Source of the DNA: Vibrio sp. UBA2441
GTDB lineage: Bacteria > Pseudomonadota > Gammaproteobacteria > Enterobacterales > Vibrionaceae
DNA length: 61,241 nt
Assembly: GCA_002342685.1 (NCBI GenBank)
Contig: DDQN01000043.1
Span: 54,470-115,710, forward strand
Reading direction: 5' to 3'
Part shown: piece after piece, positions 52,526 to 61,174 of the stretch
Numbering within the stretch: position 1 is the first letter of the stretch
Layout of the letters: each line of letters begins with the position of its first letter
Notes under the pieces: generated by a model
Told to the model about the DNA's origin: nothing
What the model saw: the letters and a program-made list of their open reading frames with translations, nothing else
Databases searched by the model: none
Program-made: the position numbers and the translations under genes

Positions 52526-53863
52526 TTATAAGTCCAGAACAAGTATTTTTGAACGTCTTTGGAAATTATACAGGTCTTGTTTTTTCATAGGCAACGCGGA
52601 AACCTCGACTTCGTAAAAGCCCTGCTCCCTGAACCAGTGCAAGCTATGCGTAGTCAGCACGAAAATTTTCTCTATACCTTGATTTTTGGCCTGCTGTTTC
52701 ATTTTGTTTAGCAAGTCAGCGCCGCGATTCCCGTCACGATAGTCTGGGTGTATAGCGACGCAGGCCATTTCAGCCATTTTTTCCTCTTTATAGGGATAGG
52801 TAGCAGCACACCCAATGGCTAAACCATCTTTTTCAATAATAATAAATTGGTGTATTTCTTGTTCAAGCTGTTCCCGAGAACGTCGAACGAGTATTCCTTG
52901 TTCTTCCAATGGCCTGATCAGGTCGAGAATGCCACCAATATCATCGATTTGGGCATTACGTATTTGTTCAGCACTCGCCATAACAACCTGAGTACCAATA
53001 CCATCGATAGAAAAGAGCTCCTGAACCAATGCGCCATCGACTTTATAACTGATTAGGTGGCTGCGATGAACCCCAGCACGACAAGCAGTAATGGAACCCC
53101 GTAAGAAACGCAGAGTGCCTGAGCTATTATCCTTGGACGTCTCATTACCAGGCTCGAGTTGGTGCAAAATTTCCTCGGCATGGCTAGGAAAGAGCTCCGG
53201 TATCACCTCTTGATTATCATCAATAATGCCTTGCTCAGAGCAAAAACCGATAAGCTTGTCAGCTTTAAGTTTTATCGCTACTTGAGTGGCGACCTCCTCA
53301 GATAACAAGTTGAAACTCTCTCCTGTTACAGAACTAGCTACTGGACCTAACAACACAATAGAGCCTTGGTCGAGTACTTGGTTTATGGCTGCGGTATCAA
53401 TACGCCTTACTTTGCCACTGTGGCAATAATCAATGCCATTATCGACACCTAAAGGTTGTGCAATAATAAAATTACCACTAACAACACTCAATGCCGTACC
53501 AGCCATCGGCGTATTATTCAGGCTCATTGACAAACGCGCGGTGATATTGAGTTGCAATTGACCTGCTGCTTGCATAACTAGATTGAGCGCTTGCTCGTCT
53601 GTAACACGGATTCCATTATGGTAAGGAGTCGAACTTTGATTAGATTCGAGAATGCGGTTAATTTGTGGTCTGGCTCCGTGCACGATTACAATTTTTACTC
53701 CTAGACTGTGCAGCAAAGCAATATCACTGATTATACTAGTAAAATTAGCTGCATCCACAGCTTCACCACCAAGCATGATGACCATCGTTTTACCCCTATG
53801 CGCATTAACATAAGGTGTTGATTGCCTAAATCCTTTTACAAGTGCTGTGTTTCGTATCTTCAT
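52526..53863 (-). CDS. argA: N-acetylglutamate synthase ArgA
   Basis: With the start at 53863 the protein has 445 residues (E. coli 443). It has an amino-acid-kinase-like domain (about 20-280, MVIMLGGEAVD, IVIVHGARPQINR) and a C-terminal GNAT acetyltransferase domain (about 295-440, ACVAIHPDYRDGNRGADLL). It catalyses the first step of arginine synthesis. The frame continues to a GTG at 53911, but tandem ARG boxes occupy that stretch and the shorter form MKIRNTALVKGFRQS fits the family. It converges on recD, whereas in E. coli argA follows recD. Confidence 0.95.
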   Translation of the reverse strand: MKIRNTALVKGFRQSTPYVNAHRGKTMVIMLGGEAVDAANFTSIISDIALLHSLGVKIVIVHGARPQINRILESNQSSTPYHNGIRVTDEQALNLVMQAAGQLQLNITARLSMSLNNTPMAGTALSVVSGNFIIAQPLGVDNGIDYCHSGKVRRIDTAAINQVLDQGSIVLLGPVASSVTGESFNLLSEEVATQVAIKLKADKLIGFCSEQGIIDDNQEVIPELFPSHAEEILHQLEPGNETSKDNSSGTLRFLRGSITACRAGVHRSHLISYKVDGALVQELFSIDGIGTQVVMASAEQIRNAQIDDIGGILDLIRPLEEQGILVRRSREQLEQEIHQFIIIEKDGLAIGCAATYPYKEEKMAEMACVAIHPDYRDGNRGADLLNKMKQQAKNQGIEKIFVLTTHSLHWFREQGFYEVEVSALPMKKQDLYNFQRRSKILVLDL

Positions 53864-53873
53864 AATCGTACGC

Positions 53874-53912
53874 GGTGAATTATTATCCCTTAATAATGAA
53901 TTAAAATTCACC
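53874..53912. promoter_or_regulatory. Tandem ARG boxes (ArgR operator) of argA
   Basis: The second box (53895-53912) contains TGAATTAAAATTCA, a perfect match to the TGAAT-N4-ATTCA core. The first (53874-53891) keeps TGAAT but has a weak right half. They are 18 bases each with a three-base gap, the standard spacing of ArgR hexamer sites. Confidence 0.85.
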
Positions 53913-54020
53913 CCTGATCAATGGATTTTTAACAACATATTAGGTTTAATCTTAAATGGTTCCCTTTAGTGATATTTCTGTATTAGTATGCAATAGAAAT
54001 TGATAGGTTATGGTAGCCCG

Positions 54021-54452
54021 ATGGGTTCAGAATTGAACGAAAATAAAGATCAGAGTGAGTTAAAAATACAACGCGCTATTATTTTAGTAGTGGCTATTTT
54101 ATTACTAATGATCCTCGCTATTTCTAGTGTTTTGATTAGCCGTGAATTTGAAGATGATAACGATATAACTCAGATCTACGGTATTTGGGATGAACAAAAT
54201 GTACCAGGCTACGCCCAAGACAGTTTTGTTGTACGAGAAGAGGGGATATACATTAACGAACGAGTAGTTGCGGTAAATTATTCGTTCGATGGCCGTTTTT
54301 TGATCTATCAATACGATGAAAAAGAGTACAAGTATAGAGTAGCAAATGACGCTAATACGGAGTTAAAAAGAGTGGCTCCATTACATTATGAGTCTACTTT
54401 TTTCTTACGTGGAAAACACCAAGACCTAAAAAAAGAAGCTGCTGTTGAGTAG
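54021..54452 (+). CDS. Small single-span membrane protein, DUF2850-like
   Basis: This 143-residue protein has one hydrophobic segment near the N-terminus (about residues 20-42, IILVVAILLLMILAISSVLI) and a small outward domain with YGIWDEQNVPGYAQDSFVV and FDGRFLIYQYDEKEYKYR. From memory it resembles Vibrio DUF2850 proteins, whose role is not known. The frame also opens at a TTG seven codons earlier; the ATG is preferred. It is followed 31 bases later by mltA in the same direction. Confidence 0.7.
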   Translation: MGSELNENKDQSELKIQRAIILVVAILLLMILAISSVLISREFEDDNDITQIYGIWDEQNVPGYAQDSFVVREEGIYINERVVAVNYSFDGRFLIYQYDEKEYKYRVANDANTELKRVAPLHYESTFFLRGKHQDLKKEAAVE

Positions 54453-54483
54453 CTTTTTAACCTTAAGACACAGGATTGTTTAA

Positions 54484-55641
54484 GTGCATAAACTTATTGT
54501 TTCAGCCGCCTGCATTATCGGACTCTTTGGTTGTGCGCAACCTACAAATCGCGCCCAGCAATACTATGATCAAAGTTTTGATTCAAATCTAAATAAAGCT
54601 GAAGTCATTGAATCCAATAAACCACGAAATTACTTAACATTCTCAGCGCAGGCAGATCAGGTTGTCAGCAGCTCTGCTTCTCTCGCAACTCGTTTTCAAG
54701 ATCTTTACCTACAGTTAAATGATTGGGTATTGCAAAGTGGCGATCCAGACGATTTGGCTAATTTCGGTATCCAGTCGGCTCAGTTAGGCGGGGGGGACAA
54801 AAAAGGAAATGTACTGTTTACTGGCTATTTCTCACCTGTCATGGAAGTTCGCCATAACGCAGATGATCGCTTCAAGTATCCTGTTTACTCTCTACCAGAG
54901 TGTAATGAAGAGTGCCCGACACGAGCCGAAATTTATGCTGGTGCTTTAGATGGTATGGGGCTTGAGCTTGGTTACGCAGAGAACATGATTGACCCGTTTA
55001 TTATGGAAGTTCAGGGTAGTGGATTCGTTCACTTTGAAGACGACGATACTTTACAATATTTTGCCTATGCCGGAAAAAACAACAAAGCTTATGTCAGCAT
55101 AGGAAAAGTGCTTATTGAGTCCGGGCAAGTTCCCAGAGAGAAAATGTCACTTAAGGCGATTAAACAGTGGGTTTTAGCTAACGATGAACAGACAGTAAAA
55201 GCGTTGCTGGAGCAGAACCCATCTTTTGTTTTCTTTTCACCAAAAGATGACGCTGCGGTTCGAGGAACTGCAGGCATTCCTTTGCTTCCAATGGCATCCG
55301 TCGCCGGAGACAGAGACCTATTTCCAATGGGGACACCAATATTAGCGGAAGTACCGTTAATAAATGCAGATGGCACTTGGAGTGGGGCGCATGAGTTGAA
55401 GCTCCTGATAGTATTAGATACCGGAGGTGCGGTAAAAGAGAACCATCTGGATTTGTATCATGGTATGGGTCCAAGGGCCGGAACCCAAGCGGGCCACTAT
55501 AAACACTTTGGCCGGGTATGGAAGCTTGGGTTAAGCAGCGGTGAGTCTGCGTTGCCGTGGTTAACAGCAAGTGAAGCAGAAGCTTTGCGGAAAAACCAAG
55601 TGGAAAATGATTTGGTAGCTGAGCAAGCATTGGAAGAGTAG
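54484..55641 (+). CDS. mltA: Membrane-bound lytic murein transglycosylase A
   Basis: This 385-residue lipoprotein has a signal peptide ending in the lipobox LFGC (acylated cysteine near residue 17). The MltA domain includes MEVQGSGFVHFED, VFFSPKDDAAVRGTAGIPLLP and the C-terminal 3D region VLDTGGAVKENHLDLYHG with the catalytic aspartate. It cleaves murein glycan strands with anhydro-ring formation at the outer membrane. The start is GTG at 54484, with AGGA upstream. Confidence 0.94.
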   Translation: MHKLIVSAACIIGLFGCAQPTNRAQQYYDQSFDSNLNKAEVIESNKPRNYLTFSAQADQVVSSSASLATRFQDLYLQLNDWVLQSGDPDDLANFGIQSAQLGGGDKKGNVLFTGYFSPVMEVRHNADDRFKYPVYSLPECNEECPTRAEIYAGALDGMGLELGYAENMIDPFIMEVQGSGFVHFEDDDTLQYFAYAGKNNKAYVSIGKVLIESGQVPREKMSLKAIKQWVLANDEQTVKALLEQNPSFVFFSPKDDAAVRGTAGIPLLPMASVAGDRDLFPMGTPILAEVPLINADGTWSGAHELKLLIVLDTGGAVKENHLDLYHGMGPRAGTQAGHYKHFGRVWKLGLSSGESALPWLTASEAEALRKNQVENDLVAEQALEE

Positions 55642-55720
55642 CTGTTTCTCACTAGACTTTTTAGTAAAGAGTGCGTATAAAACGCACTCTTCTTTTTTCT
55701 ACAACAATCCGGTCATTATT

Positions 55721-56530
55721 ATGCGTGAATTAAACTCTCCAGCTTCAGACAGCTATGATCAACGTTTTGGTGGTAGCCGACGTTTGTACGGAAATCAAGA
55801 AGTGGAGATTTTAAGAGCCGCTCACGTATGTGTCATTGGCATTGGTGGTGTCGGTTCATGGGCTGTTGAAGCATTAGCCCGAACCGGTGTCGGTGAGCTG
55901 ACACTTATTGATATGGATGATGTGTGTGTAACCAATATAAACCGTCAAATTCACGCACTGTCTGGTACCGTAGGGCAGAGTAAAATTGAAGTGATGGAGC
56001 AAAGGGTTGCTCTGATTAATCCTGACTGCAAAGTAAATTTAATCGATGACTTTATCACGCCAGATAATATTAGCGGCTACATTGATGCTAGGTTCGATTA
56101 TGTATTGGACGCCATAGATAGCATTAAGCCAAAGGCCGCTTTATTAGCTTATTGTAAGAGCAATAAAATTAAAGTTATTACTACTGGCGGTGCTGGTGGG
56201 CAAGTTGACCCTACTCAGATTCAGGTGGCCGACCTTGCACGCACCATTCAAGATCCATTAGCGAGAAAAGTTAAAGAAAACTTGCGTCGTTTTTTTAATT
56301 TCAGCAAGAACCCACAAAGAAAGTTTGGCATTGACTGCGTATTTTCTACGGAACAATTAAAGTACCCTCAGGCTGACGGCAGTGTATGTGGTACAAAGTC
56401 AACGGCAGAAGGTCCAAAAAAGATGGACTGCGCCAGCGGTTTTGGAGCTGCTACCGTTGTAACCGCCACCTTCGGTTTTGTCGCAGTATCGAGAATAGTC
56501 GCTAAACTGATTGAAAAGCATAAGATTTAG
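55721..56530 (+). CDS. tcdA: tRNA threonylcarbamoyladenosine dehydratase TcdA (CsdL)
   Basis: This 269-residue E1-like enzyme cyclises t6A of tRNA to ct6A. The nucleotide-binding motif VIGIGGVGSWAVEALARTG lies near residues 38-56, followed by LTLIDMDDVCVTNINRQ and the C-terminal CGTKSTAEGPKKMDCASGFG. In E. coli the gene is in the csd sulfur-transfer cluster, and csdE and csdA also lie here. Its TAG stop is fused to the first heptamer of the repeat array that follows. Confidence 0.95.
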   Translation: MRELNSPASDSYDQRFGGSRRLYGNQEVEILRAAHVCVIGIGGVGSWAVEALARTGVGELTLIDMDDVCVTNINRQIHALSGTVGQSKIEVMEQRVALINPDCKVNLIDDFITPDNISGYIDARFDYVLDAIDSIKPKAALLAYCKSNKIKVITTGGAGGQVDPTQIQVADLARTIQDPLARKVKENLRRFFNFSKNPQRKFGIDCVFSTEQLKYPQADGSVCGTKSTAEGPKKMDCASGFGAATVVTATFGFVAVSRIVAKLIEKHKI

Positions 56531-56532
56531 GC

Positions 56533-56648
56533 AATAGGCAATAGGCAATAGGCAATAGGCAATAGGCATAGGTGATGGGTAACAGGTGATAGGTAATCGA
56601 TAATTCCACAGTCCACAACCCACAACCCACAACCCACAACCCATAACC
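56533..56648. repeat. Heptanucleotide repeat array between tcdA and csdE
   Basis: The left arm has five perfect AATAGGC units (56533-56567) and four diverged units (ATAGGTG, ATGGGTA, ACAGGTG, ATAGGTA). After about 18 spacer bases the right arm has four CACAACC units and one CATAACC (56614-56648). The right arm is the reverse complement type (GGTTGTG). The design matches the array at 1-93. Confidence 0.93.
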
Positions 56649-56657
56649 GATATAATT

Positions 56658-57092
56658 ATGAATATTCCAGCTTCTCCTTTTGGTTCAGATATTAACGTTG
56701 ATGACATTATCCAAACAATGCAGCAGTTCTCCCATTGGGAGGATCGTTATCGTCAGGTGATTCAGTGGGGAAAACAGTTACCCAAGATGCCAGATGAGCT
56801 TAAATCAGATCAGGTTACTGTTGCAGGGTGCGAAAGTCAGGTTTGGTTGCTGAGTGAAAAAGTAGATAACTGTTGGTATTTTCAGGCAGATTCAGATGCA
56901 AGAATTGTCAGAGGATTGATCGCACTGGTGTTAGCGGCATTTAACGGTAAAACCAGCGAAGAGATCAAACAGTTTAATATTGAACGTTACTTTGACGATA
57001 TCGGATTGATTGCTCACCTTAGCCCATCGAGAGGTAATGGACTAAGGGCTATTGTTGATAAGATAAAAAACGTTGAGCTGAATGATTATTAA
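56658..57092 (+). CDS. csdE: Sulfur acceptor protein CsdE (SufE-like)
   Basis: This 144-residue SufE-family protein takes sulfur from the CsdA cysteine desulfurase. The active cysteine is in VTVAGCESQVWL near residue 58, and the SPSRGNGLRAIVDKIK C-terminus is typical. It is read toward csdA and ends ten bases from it; in E. coli the two genes run together. A heptamer array directly precedes the ATG, so its ribosome site lies in the last few bases after the array. Confidence 0.93.
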   Translation: MNIPASPFGSDINVDDIIQTMQQFSHWEDRYRQVIQWGKQLPKMPDELKSDQVTVAGCESQVWLLSEKVDNCWYFQADSDARIVRGLIALVLAAFNGKTSEEIKQFNIERYFDDIGLIAHLSPSRGNGLRAIVDKIKNVELNDY

Positions 57093-57102
57093 GGCTTGTT
57101 AG

Positions 57103-58311
57103 TTAAAGCATATCAACTGCCTTTTTAACCGCAGCTATAAGCCTTTCGACATCTTCTATCGTGTTATAAATAGCAAAAGATATACGAACGGTTCCTTTCA
57201 GTCCTAATGCATCCATTAATGGATGAGCGCAGTGGTGACCAGAGCGAACGGCAATACCCTGCTGATCCAATAACATATCAATGTCCTGATGATGAACGCC
57301 GTCCATGACAAAACTGATAATAGAGCTGTTTGGTTGGTAGCCAATAATCCTGATATCATCTATTTCACTGAGTTGTTGATAAGCCAAATGTTGCAACGAA
57401 TGAATATGCTTCTCTACCTCATTGTTGTCATACTGCTTCAACCAATTAATTGCTGATGCTAATGCGATAGCTCCGGCGATATTGGGCGTGCCCGCCTCAA
57501 ATTTTCCCGGTAAATCCGCAAAGGTGGTTTTACCAAAGGATACTTTGCTTACCATTTTCCCGCCGCCATGCCATGGAGGCATGTTCTCTAGCAGGTTAAG
57601 TTTTCCGTATAGGACCCCGACACCAGTCGGTGCGTACATTTTATGACCGGAAAAAACGTAAAAGTCGGCATCCAACTCTTGGATATTAACGTTTTCATGT
57701 ATAACTCCCTGAGCACCGTCAATAACAGCTACCGCGCCGACGTCATGAGCGCGTTTTATTATCTGCTCGATTGGATTTCGGGTAGCGGTAACATTGCTGA
57801 TATGCGCAATCGCGACAATTTTACATCGCTGGCTAAGTCGTTCGGAGAATGCATCCATATCTAGTGTGCAGTCACTTAATACGGGAATTTTGATCACCTT
57901 AGCCCCCGTCTGTTCTGCGACTATTTGCCATGGAACAATATTGGCGTGGTGCTCCATTTCGCTGACTAAAATCTCGTCATTCGGTTTTAACATGCCTCTT
58001 GCGTAGGTTTGTGCAATTAAATTAATTGACTCTGTCGCACCACGGGTCCAAATAATTTCCTTGCTAGAGCTCGCAGAAATATACCGCTGTACTGTTTCTC
58101 TTGCACTCTCAAACTGACTGGTTGCTTTTGCTGTTAAGCTATGGCTACCACGATGAACATTGGCATTTTGTTGCTGGTAGTAATGCTGGATTGTATCTAT
58201 TACACAGCTTGGTTTTTGTGTTGTTGCGGCGCTATCTAAGTAAATTGAATTGTCTTTTCTATCATCCGACAGTGCGGGAAATTGTTTCCGAATTGACAAG
58301 ATATCTAGCAT
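57103..58311 (-). CDS. csdA: Cysteine desulfurase CsdA
   Basis: This 402-residue PLP-dependent group II desulfurase abstracts sulfur from cysteine (or selenium from selenocysteine). The lysine that holds PLP is in FSGHKMYAPTGVG near residue 223, and the catalytic cysteine is in RSGHHCAHPLMD near residue 361. SufS-like motifs FEAGTPNIAGAI and SMEHHAN-type EMEHHANIVPWQ are present. It lies last in the panE-yajL-csdA run, with a one-base gap from yajL, and converges on csdE, its partner. Confidence 0.95.
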   Translation of the reverse strand: MLDILSIRKQFPALSDDRKDNSIYLDSAATTQKPSCVIDTIQHYYQQQNANVHRGSHSLTAKATSQFESARETVQRYISASSSKEIIWTRGATESINLIAQTYARGMLKPNDEILVSEMEHHANIVPWQIVAEQTGAKVIKIPVLSDCTLDMDAFSERLSQRCKIVAIAHISNVTATRNPIEQIIKRAHDVGAVAVIDGAQGVIHENVNIQELDADFYVFSGHKMYAPTGVGVLYGKLNLLENMPPWHGGGKMVSKVSFGKTTFADLPGKFEAGTPNIAGAIALASAINWLKQYDNNEVEKHIHSLQHLAYQQLSEIDDIRIIGYQPNSSIISFVMDGVHHQDIDMLLDQQGIAVRSGHHCAHPLMDALGLKGTVRISFAIYNTIEDVERLIAAVKKAVDML

Positions 58312-58312
58312 T

Positions 58313-58909
58313 TTATTTACCCAAAATATGATAGTGAAGCGTTGGTAAAGTCACCATAGGTTCCGCGATAGACCATGCGTGAGCCTTTCCAGACAAAAGA
58401 ATAACAATTTCCATTGCCAACTCTAGCGCCGTACCGGGACCTTGGCTTGTTAGCAATTTATGAGTTATGTCGATGGTGACGCGTTTAGGGCGCCAGTTTT
58501 TCTCCGGGATATGAGACTGGAAACTTGGGTGACATGTCATCAATGCGTCGGGATAAATATGATGAGATTGAAGGACAATTGCAGGAGCGGCGCATATGGC
58601 AGCAACCCAGCGTCCATCATACTTCTGCTGTTTTATCATTTCTGTTAGCAAGGTGCTGTCGCGAAAATTCTCCGCTCCTTCCACACCGCCAGGCAAGGCA
58701 ATGACGTCAAATTCGTCATCGGCCACGTCGACCAATCTGCAATCTGCCGTTAGCGTCACACCTCTTGAGGCCTTCATTGTTAGGTTGCCTTCAAAGTCTG
58801 CGCTCGCAACAGTCACCTTGTATCCAGCCCGGACAAAGATATCAATAATGGTAATGGCTTCCATTTCTTCTGTCCCAGGCGCTATTGGGACAAGGACTTT
58901 AACGCTCAT
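58313..58909 (-). CDS. yajL: DJ-1/PfpI family protein YajL
   Basis: This 198-residue protein follows E. coli YajL along its length: VKVLVPIAPGTEEMEAITIID, VIALPGGVEGAENFRDS, the nucleophile cysteine in WVAAICAAPAIVL near residue 105, and TSQGPGTALELAMEI. YajL is linked to protection of thiols and proteins; a precise reaction is debated. The ATG at 58909 overlaps the panE stop (ATGA) and has GGAGA upstream; a start four codons earlier is less likely. Confidence 0.93.
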   Translation of the reverse strand: MSVKVLVPIAPGTEEMEAITIIDIFVRAGYKVTVASADFEGNLTMKASRGVTLTADCRLVDVADDEFDVIALPGGVEGAENFRDSTLLTEMIKQQKYDGRWVAAICAAPAIVLQSHHIYPDALMTCHPSFQSHIPEKNWRPKRVTIDITHKLLTSQGPGTALELAMEIVILLSGKAHAWSIAEPMVTLPTLHYHILGK

Positions 58910-59799
58910 TCTGTTCTCCAAGAGTGTTCAATCTGTTTAATCTTATTATAAAGCGATAAATTGTTGCTGGCATCTATATGGTGTTTCTTAGCCGTCTGAC
59001 ATAGATATCCGCTGATATAATCTATCTCTGAGTGTCGTTGGTAGAAAATATCCTGTTGCATTGAAGAATAGTTTTCGGCTGTTGCCTGCACAACATGCAT
59101 GACTGTCGAGTAAAGTTCGTCTTGTTGTATCTCTATTCCTTCAGCGATTAATACCTGAGTAATCTCATTGATAAGGCTTTTTAATTCCGCTAAGAATTGT
59201 GGTTCGCCGAGCTGCCCGTTTTTGCATTGGTGAAGTGCTGTTAGTGGGTTAATAGCACAATTAATCGCCAGTTTTCGCCAAAGTGCTGGTCGGATATCTG
59301 AACTCCAGCTGGCTTCAGCTAATGAGTGGTTGAAAACCTCAGCCAAAAAACTGCACTGCTGCCCTTTGCTATTGAACCCTCCGAGGTGTGTAATACCATA
59401 CCCAGTATGAAGAACGTGATTTATGCTTGGCTTATAAGCGGCTTGAGTCGTGGTTGCTACGACAACAGGATGTTTATTAATAGTGCTAAACACTTCATCT
59501 ATGGCTCCCATGCCATTGTGCATAAACATGATGATGGTGTCTTTGTTTAAGGCATTAATCACAGTGGACAGGGCTTCTTTCACTTGCCAAGCTTTAACGG
59601 TGATCAACAATAAATCAGATTGGGATAAGTGAAATAAGCTATTTGTTACAAAAGTGATATCAGGTTGGTCGTCTAACTTGAGGCGATGCGTATGTTCTGC
59701 AGAATGTCGTAACCAGAGAGTGGTATTATGGCCGGATTCTGCAAGTTTATAAGCCCATAATGAACCAATGGCTCCAGCGCCTAAAACAGTGATATTCAA
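58906..59799 (-). CDS. panE: 2-dehydropantoate 2-reductase PanE
   Basis: This 297-residue NADPH-dependent enzyme reduces ketopantoate to pantoate in coenzyme A synthesis. It has the nucleotide motif NITVLGAGAIGSLWA at the N-terminus, the lysine region WRKLAINCAINPLTAL and the C-terminal EIDYISGYL. TTG at 59799, with AGAGAG about eight bases upstream, gives the family start and a length near E. coli PanE (303). The frame runs to another TTG at 59856, but that would overlap the ompK terminator. It is the first gene of the panE-yajL-csdA operon. Confidence 0.93.
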   Translation of the reverse strand: MNITVLGAGAIGSLWAYKLAESGHNTTLWLRHSAEHTHRLKLDDQPDITFVTNSLFHLSQSDLLLITVKAWQVKEALSTVINALNKDTIIMFMHNGMGAIDEVFSTINKHPVVVATTTQAAYKPSINHVLHTGYGITHLGGFNSKGQQCSFLAEVFNHSLAEASWSSDIRPALWRKLAINCAINPLTALHQCKNGQLGEPQFLAELKSLINEITQVLIAEGIEIQQDELYSTVMHVVQATAENYSSMQQDIFYQRHSEIDYISGYLCQTAKKHHIDASNNLSLYNKIKQIEHSWRTE

Positions 59800-59856
59800 G
59801 GGAAGACTCTCTAATAGGATTTTCAGCAAGCATAACGAGAGCGATAAAGAATGCAA

Positions 59857-59882
59857 TAAAAAAGGCGCATAAAGCGCCTTTT
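59857..59882 (-). terminator. Terminator after ompK
   Basis: AAAGGCGC (59861-59868) pairs with GCGCCTTT (59874-59881) around ATAAA. On the minus strand it is followed by TTTTTTATTG. It closes ompK and adjoins the start region of panE. Confidence 0.9.
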
Positions 59883-59905
59883 AAAATCAGTAACTGATAA
59901 TTGGA

Positions 59906-60682
59906 TTAGAAGTTATATTGTAGACGGTAGATAACTAAGTCTTGATAATCTTTACGAGCTAGCTTGTTTACTGTGTAACGATATAGTACACCAGTAGACC
60001 AGTTTTCGTGGAAGTTCCACATTGCGTTGACGCTACCGTTTAGCCCCCAGCTTTCGCGATCAACACCGCTAGCAAAGTCTGTGCTTTGTACGTCTGAATA
60101 CTCATCGTTACGAGCAAACTCTAACTCACCCCAAGTAGAGAAAGTAAAGTTTTGACCGCCGATGTCTGTGTTGTAGAAACCAACCCAACCAGCCATACCG
60201 CCATTGCTGCCGCTGATGCTTCCTGAGTTAATTTGGTGTGCACCGATAAATGATGTCACACCCCAACCGTCGCCGCCAAGACCAGTATAGCCTAGACCAA
60301 CAACGCGGTTTTGCTCATGGAAACCTGCATCGGTATCTGTGTTGTATACTTGAGCATAAAGGCTGACACCAGAATCAGTAAGGTTATAGTGAATTGTACC
60401 TTTAGTTGAAGCACCGCGGTCATCGCCTGCACGATCTACACCTTCGTAGTCGTAGAAACCGTAGATTTGGCCCCAATCAAAACCAGCACCACCTTCAATA
60501 CCGATAACAGCTTGGTTACGGTCGTTGATATCATTGCCAAAGTTATCAGCATCGTTACCAAAACCTTGGTCCCAAACCTGATAGTCAGCATACATGCTAC
60601 CAAAGCCATATAGATATTCTGCTTGTGCAGGGATTGCAGCCGCTGCCGCCATAACTCCAAGAGCTATAATTGATTTACGCAT
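59906..60682 (-). CDS. ompK: Outer-membrane channel OmpK (Tsx-like)
   Basis: This 258-residue outer-membrane beta-barrel has a Sec signal peptide (about 1-21, ending IPAQA) and begins EYLYGFGSMYADYQVWDQ. It ends with phenylalanine (YRLQYNF), as barrel proteins do. It belongs to the Tsx nucleoside-channel superfamily; OmpK is the vibrio form known as receptor for phage KVP40. Glycine- and aspartate-rich segments fit extracellular loops. It is a single gene with terminator; codon use is strongly biased, as expected for an abundant protein. Confidence 0.95.
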   Translation of the reverse strand: MRKSIIALGVMAAAAAIPAQAEYLYGFGSMYADYQVWDQGFGNDADNFGNDINDRNQAVIGIEGGAGFDWGQIYGFYDYEGVDRAGDDRGASTKGTIHYNLTDSGVSLYAQVYNTDTDAGFHEQNRVVGLGYTGLGGDGWGVTSFIGAHQINSGSISGSNGGMAGWVGFYNTDIGGQNFTFSTWGELEFARNDEYSDVQSTDFASGVDRESWGLNGSVNAMWNFHENWSTGVLYRYTVNKLARKDYQDLVIYRLQYNF

Positions 60683-61174
60683 AGGGGATACTCTTTATCG
60701 TAATGTTAATTTTAAAGTAGCCAGTTCCGTGGGCTGCTTGTTTCCTTAGGCGGCAAATAATAACGACAAAAGTTCAAAATAAAAGTGAGAGATAGTGCAA
60801 ATATGTAAATAAATAGTGATTCAGATCTCTTATTTGTCATTAATATTAAGAATTCTCACCTTGGTGGAGTTGTTGCATTTAATTGCATTAAAAGAGTGAT
60901 TATTATCTCATTTTTCTGGTGAATGTAACGCTATGAATTGTTTGTCATATCAATGACTTGCATGCGTCTGGTTTGGTGAGGGCCTGTTTTTAAAGGGGTG
61001 TGGCTTGTTTGTCGTATTGTTTTGTTAGAAACATCCGCATGTTATCGGTTCATGTTGTTTTTATGAATTCAAGTTATTTTATTGAAAGTTTGAGGTTGAG
61101 CGGGTTGATTGATTGTTGTTTGTTATCAGTATGATACGAAGATGTGTAGGAGTTGCATATGGAGGGGGAGTAGT
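60683..61174. other. Intergenic region upstream of ompK
   Basis: These bases up to the final repeat array contain the ompK promoter region, which is AT-rich, then a stretch with many TTGTT and TTTGT runs. I see no gene or clear operator. The next gene must lie beyond the window. Confidence 0.5.

Noticed and set aside
56533..56648. Possible CRISPR array
   Set aside because: Units are only seven bases, contiguous and without spacers; no cas genes are near.
56399..56707. Minus-strand frame of 102 codons across the heptamer array
   Set aside because: Its periodic residues (GLWVVGCGLW, YCLLPIAYCL) are simply translation of the seven-base repeats, and it overlaps tcdA and csdE.
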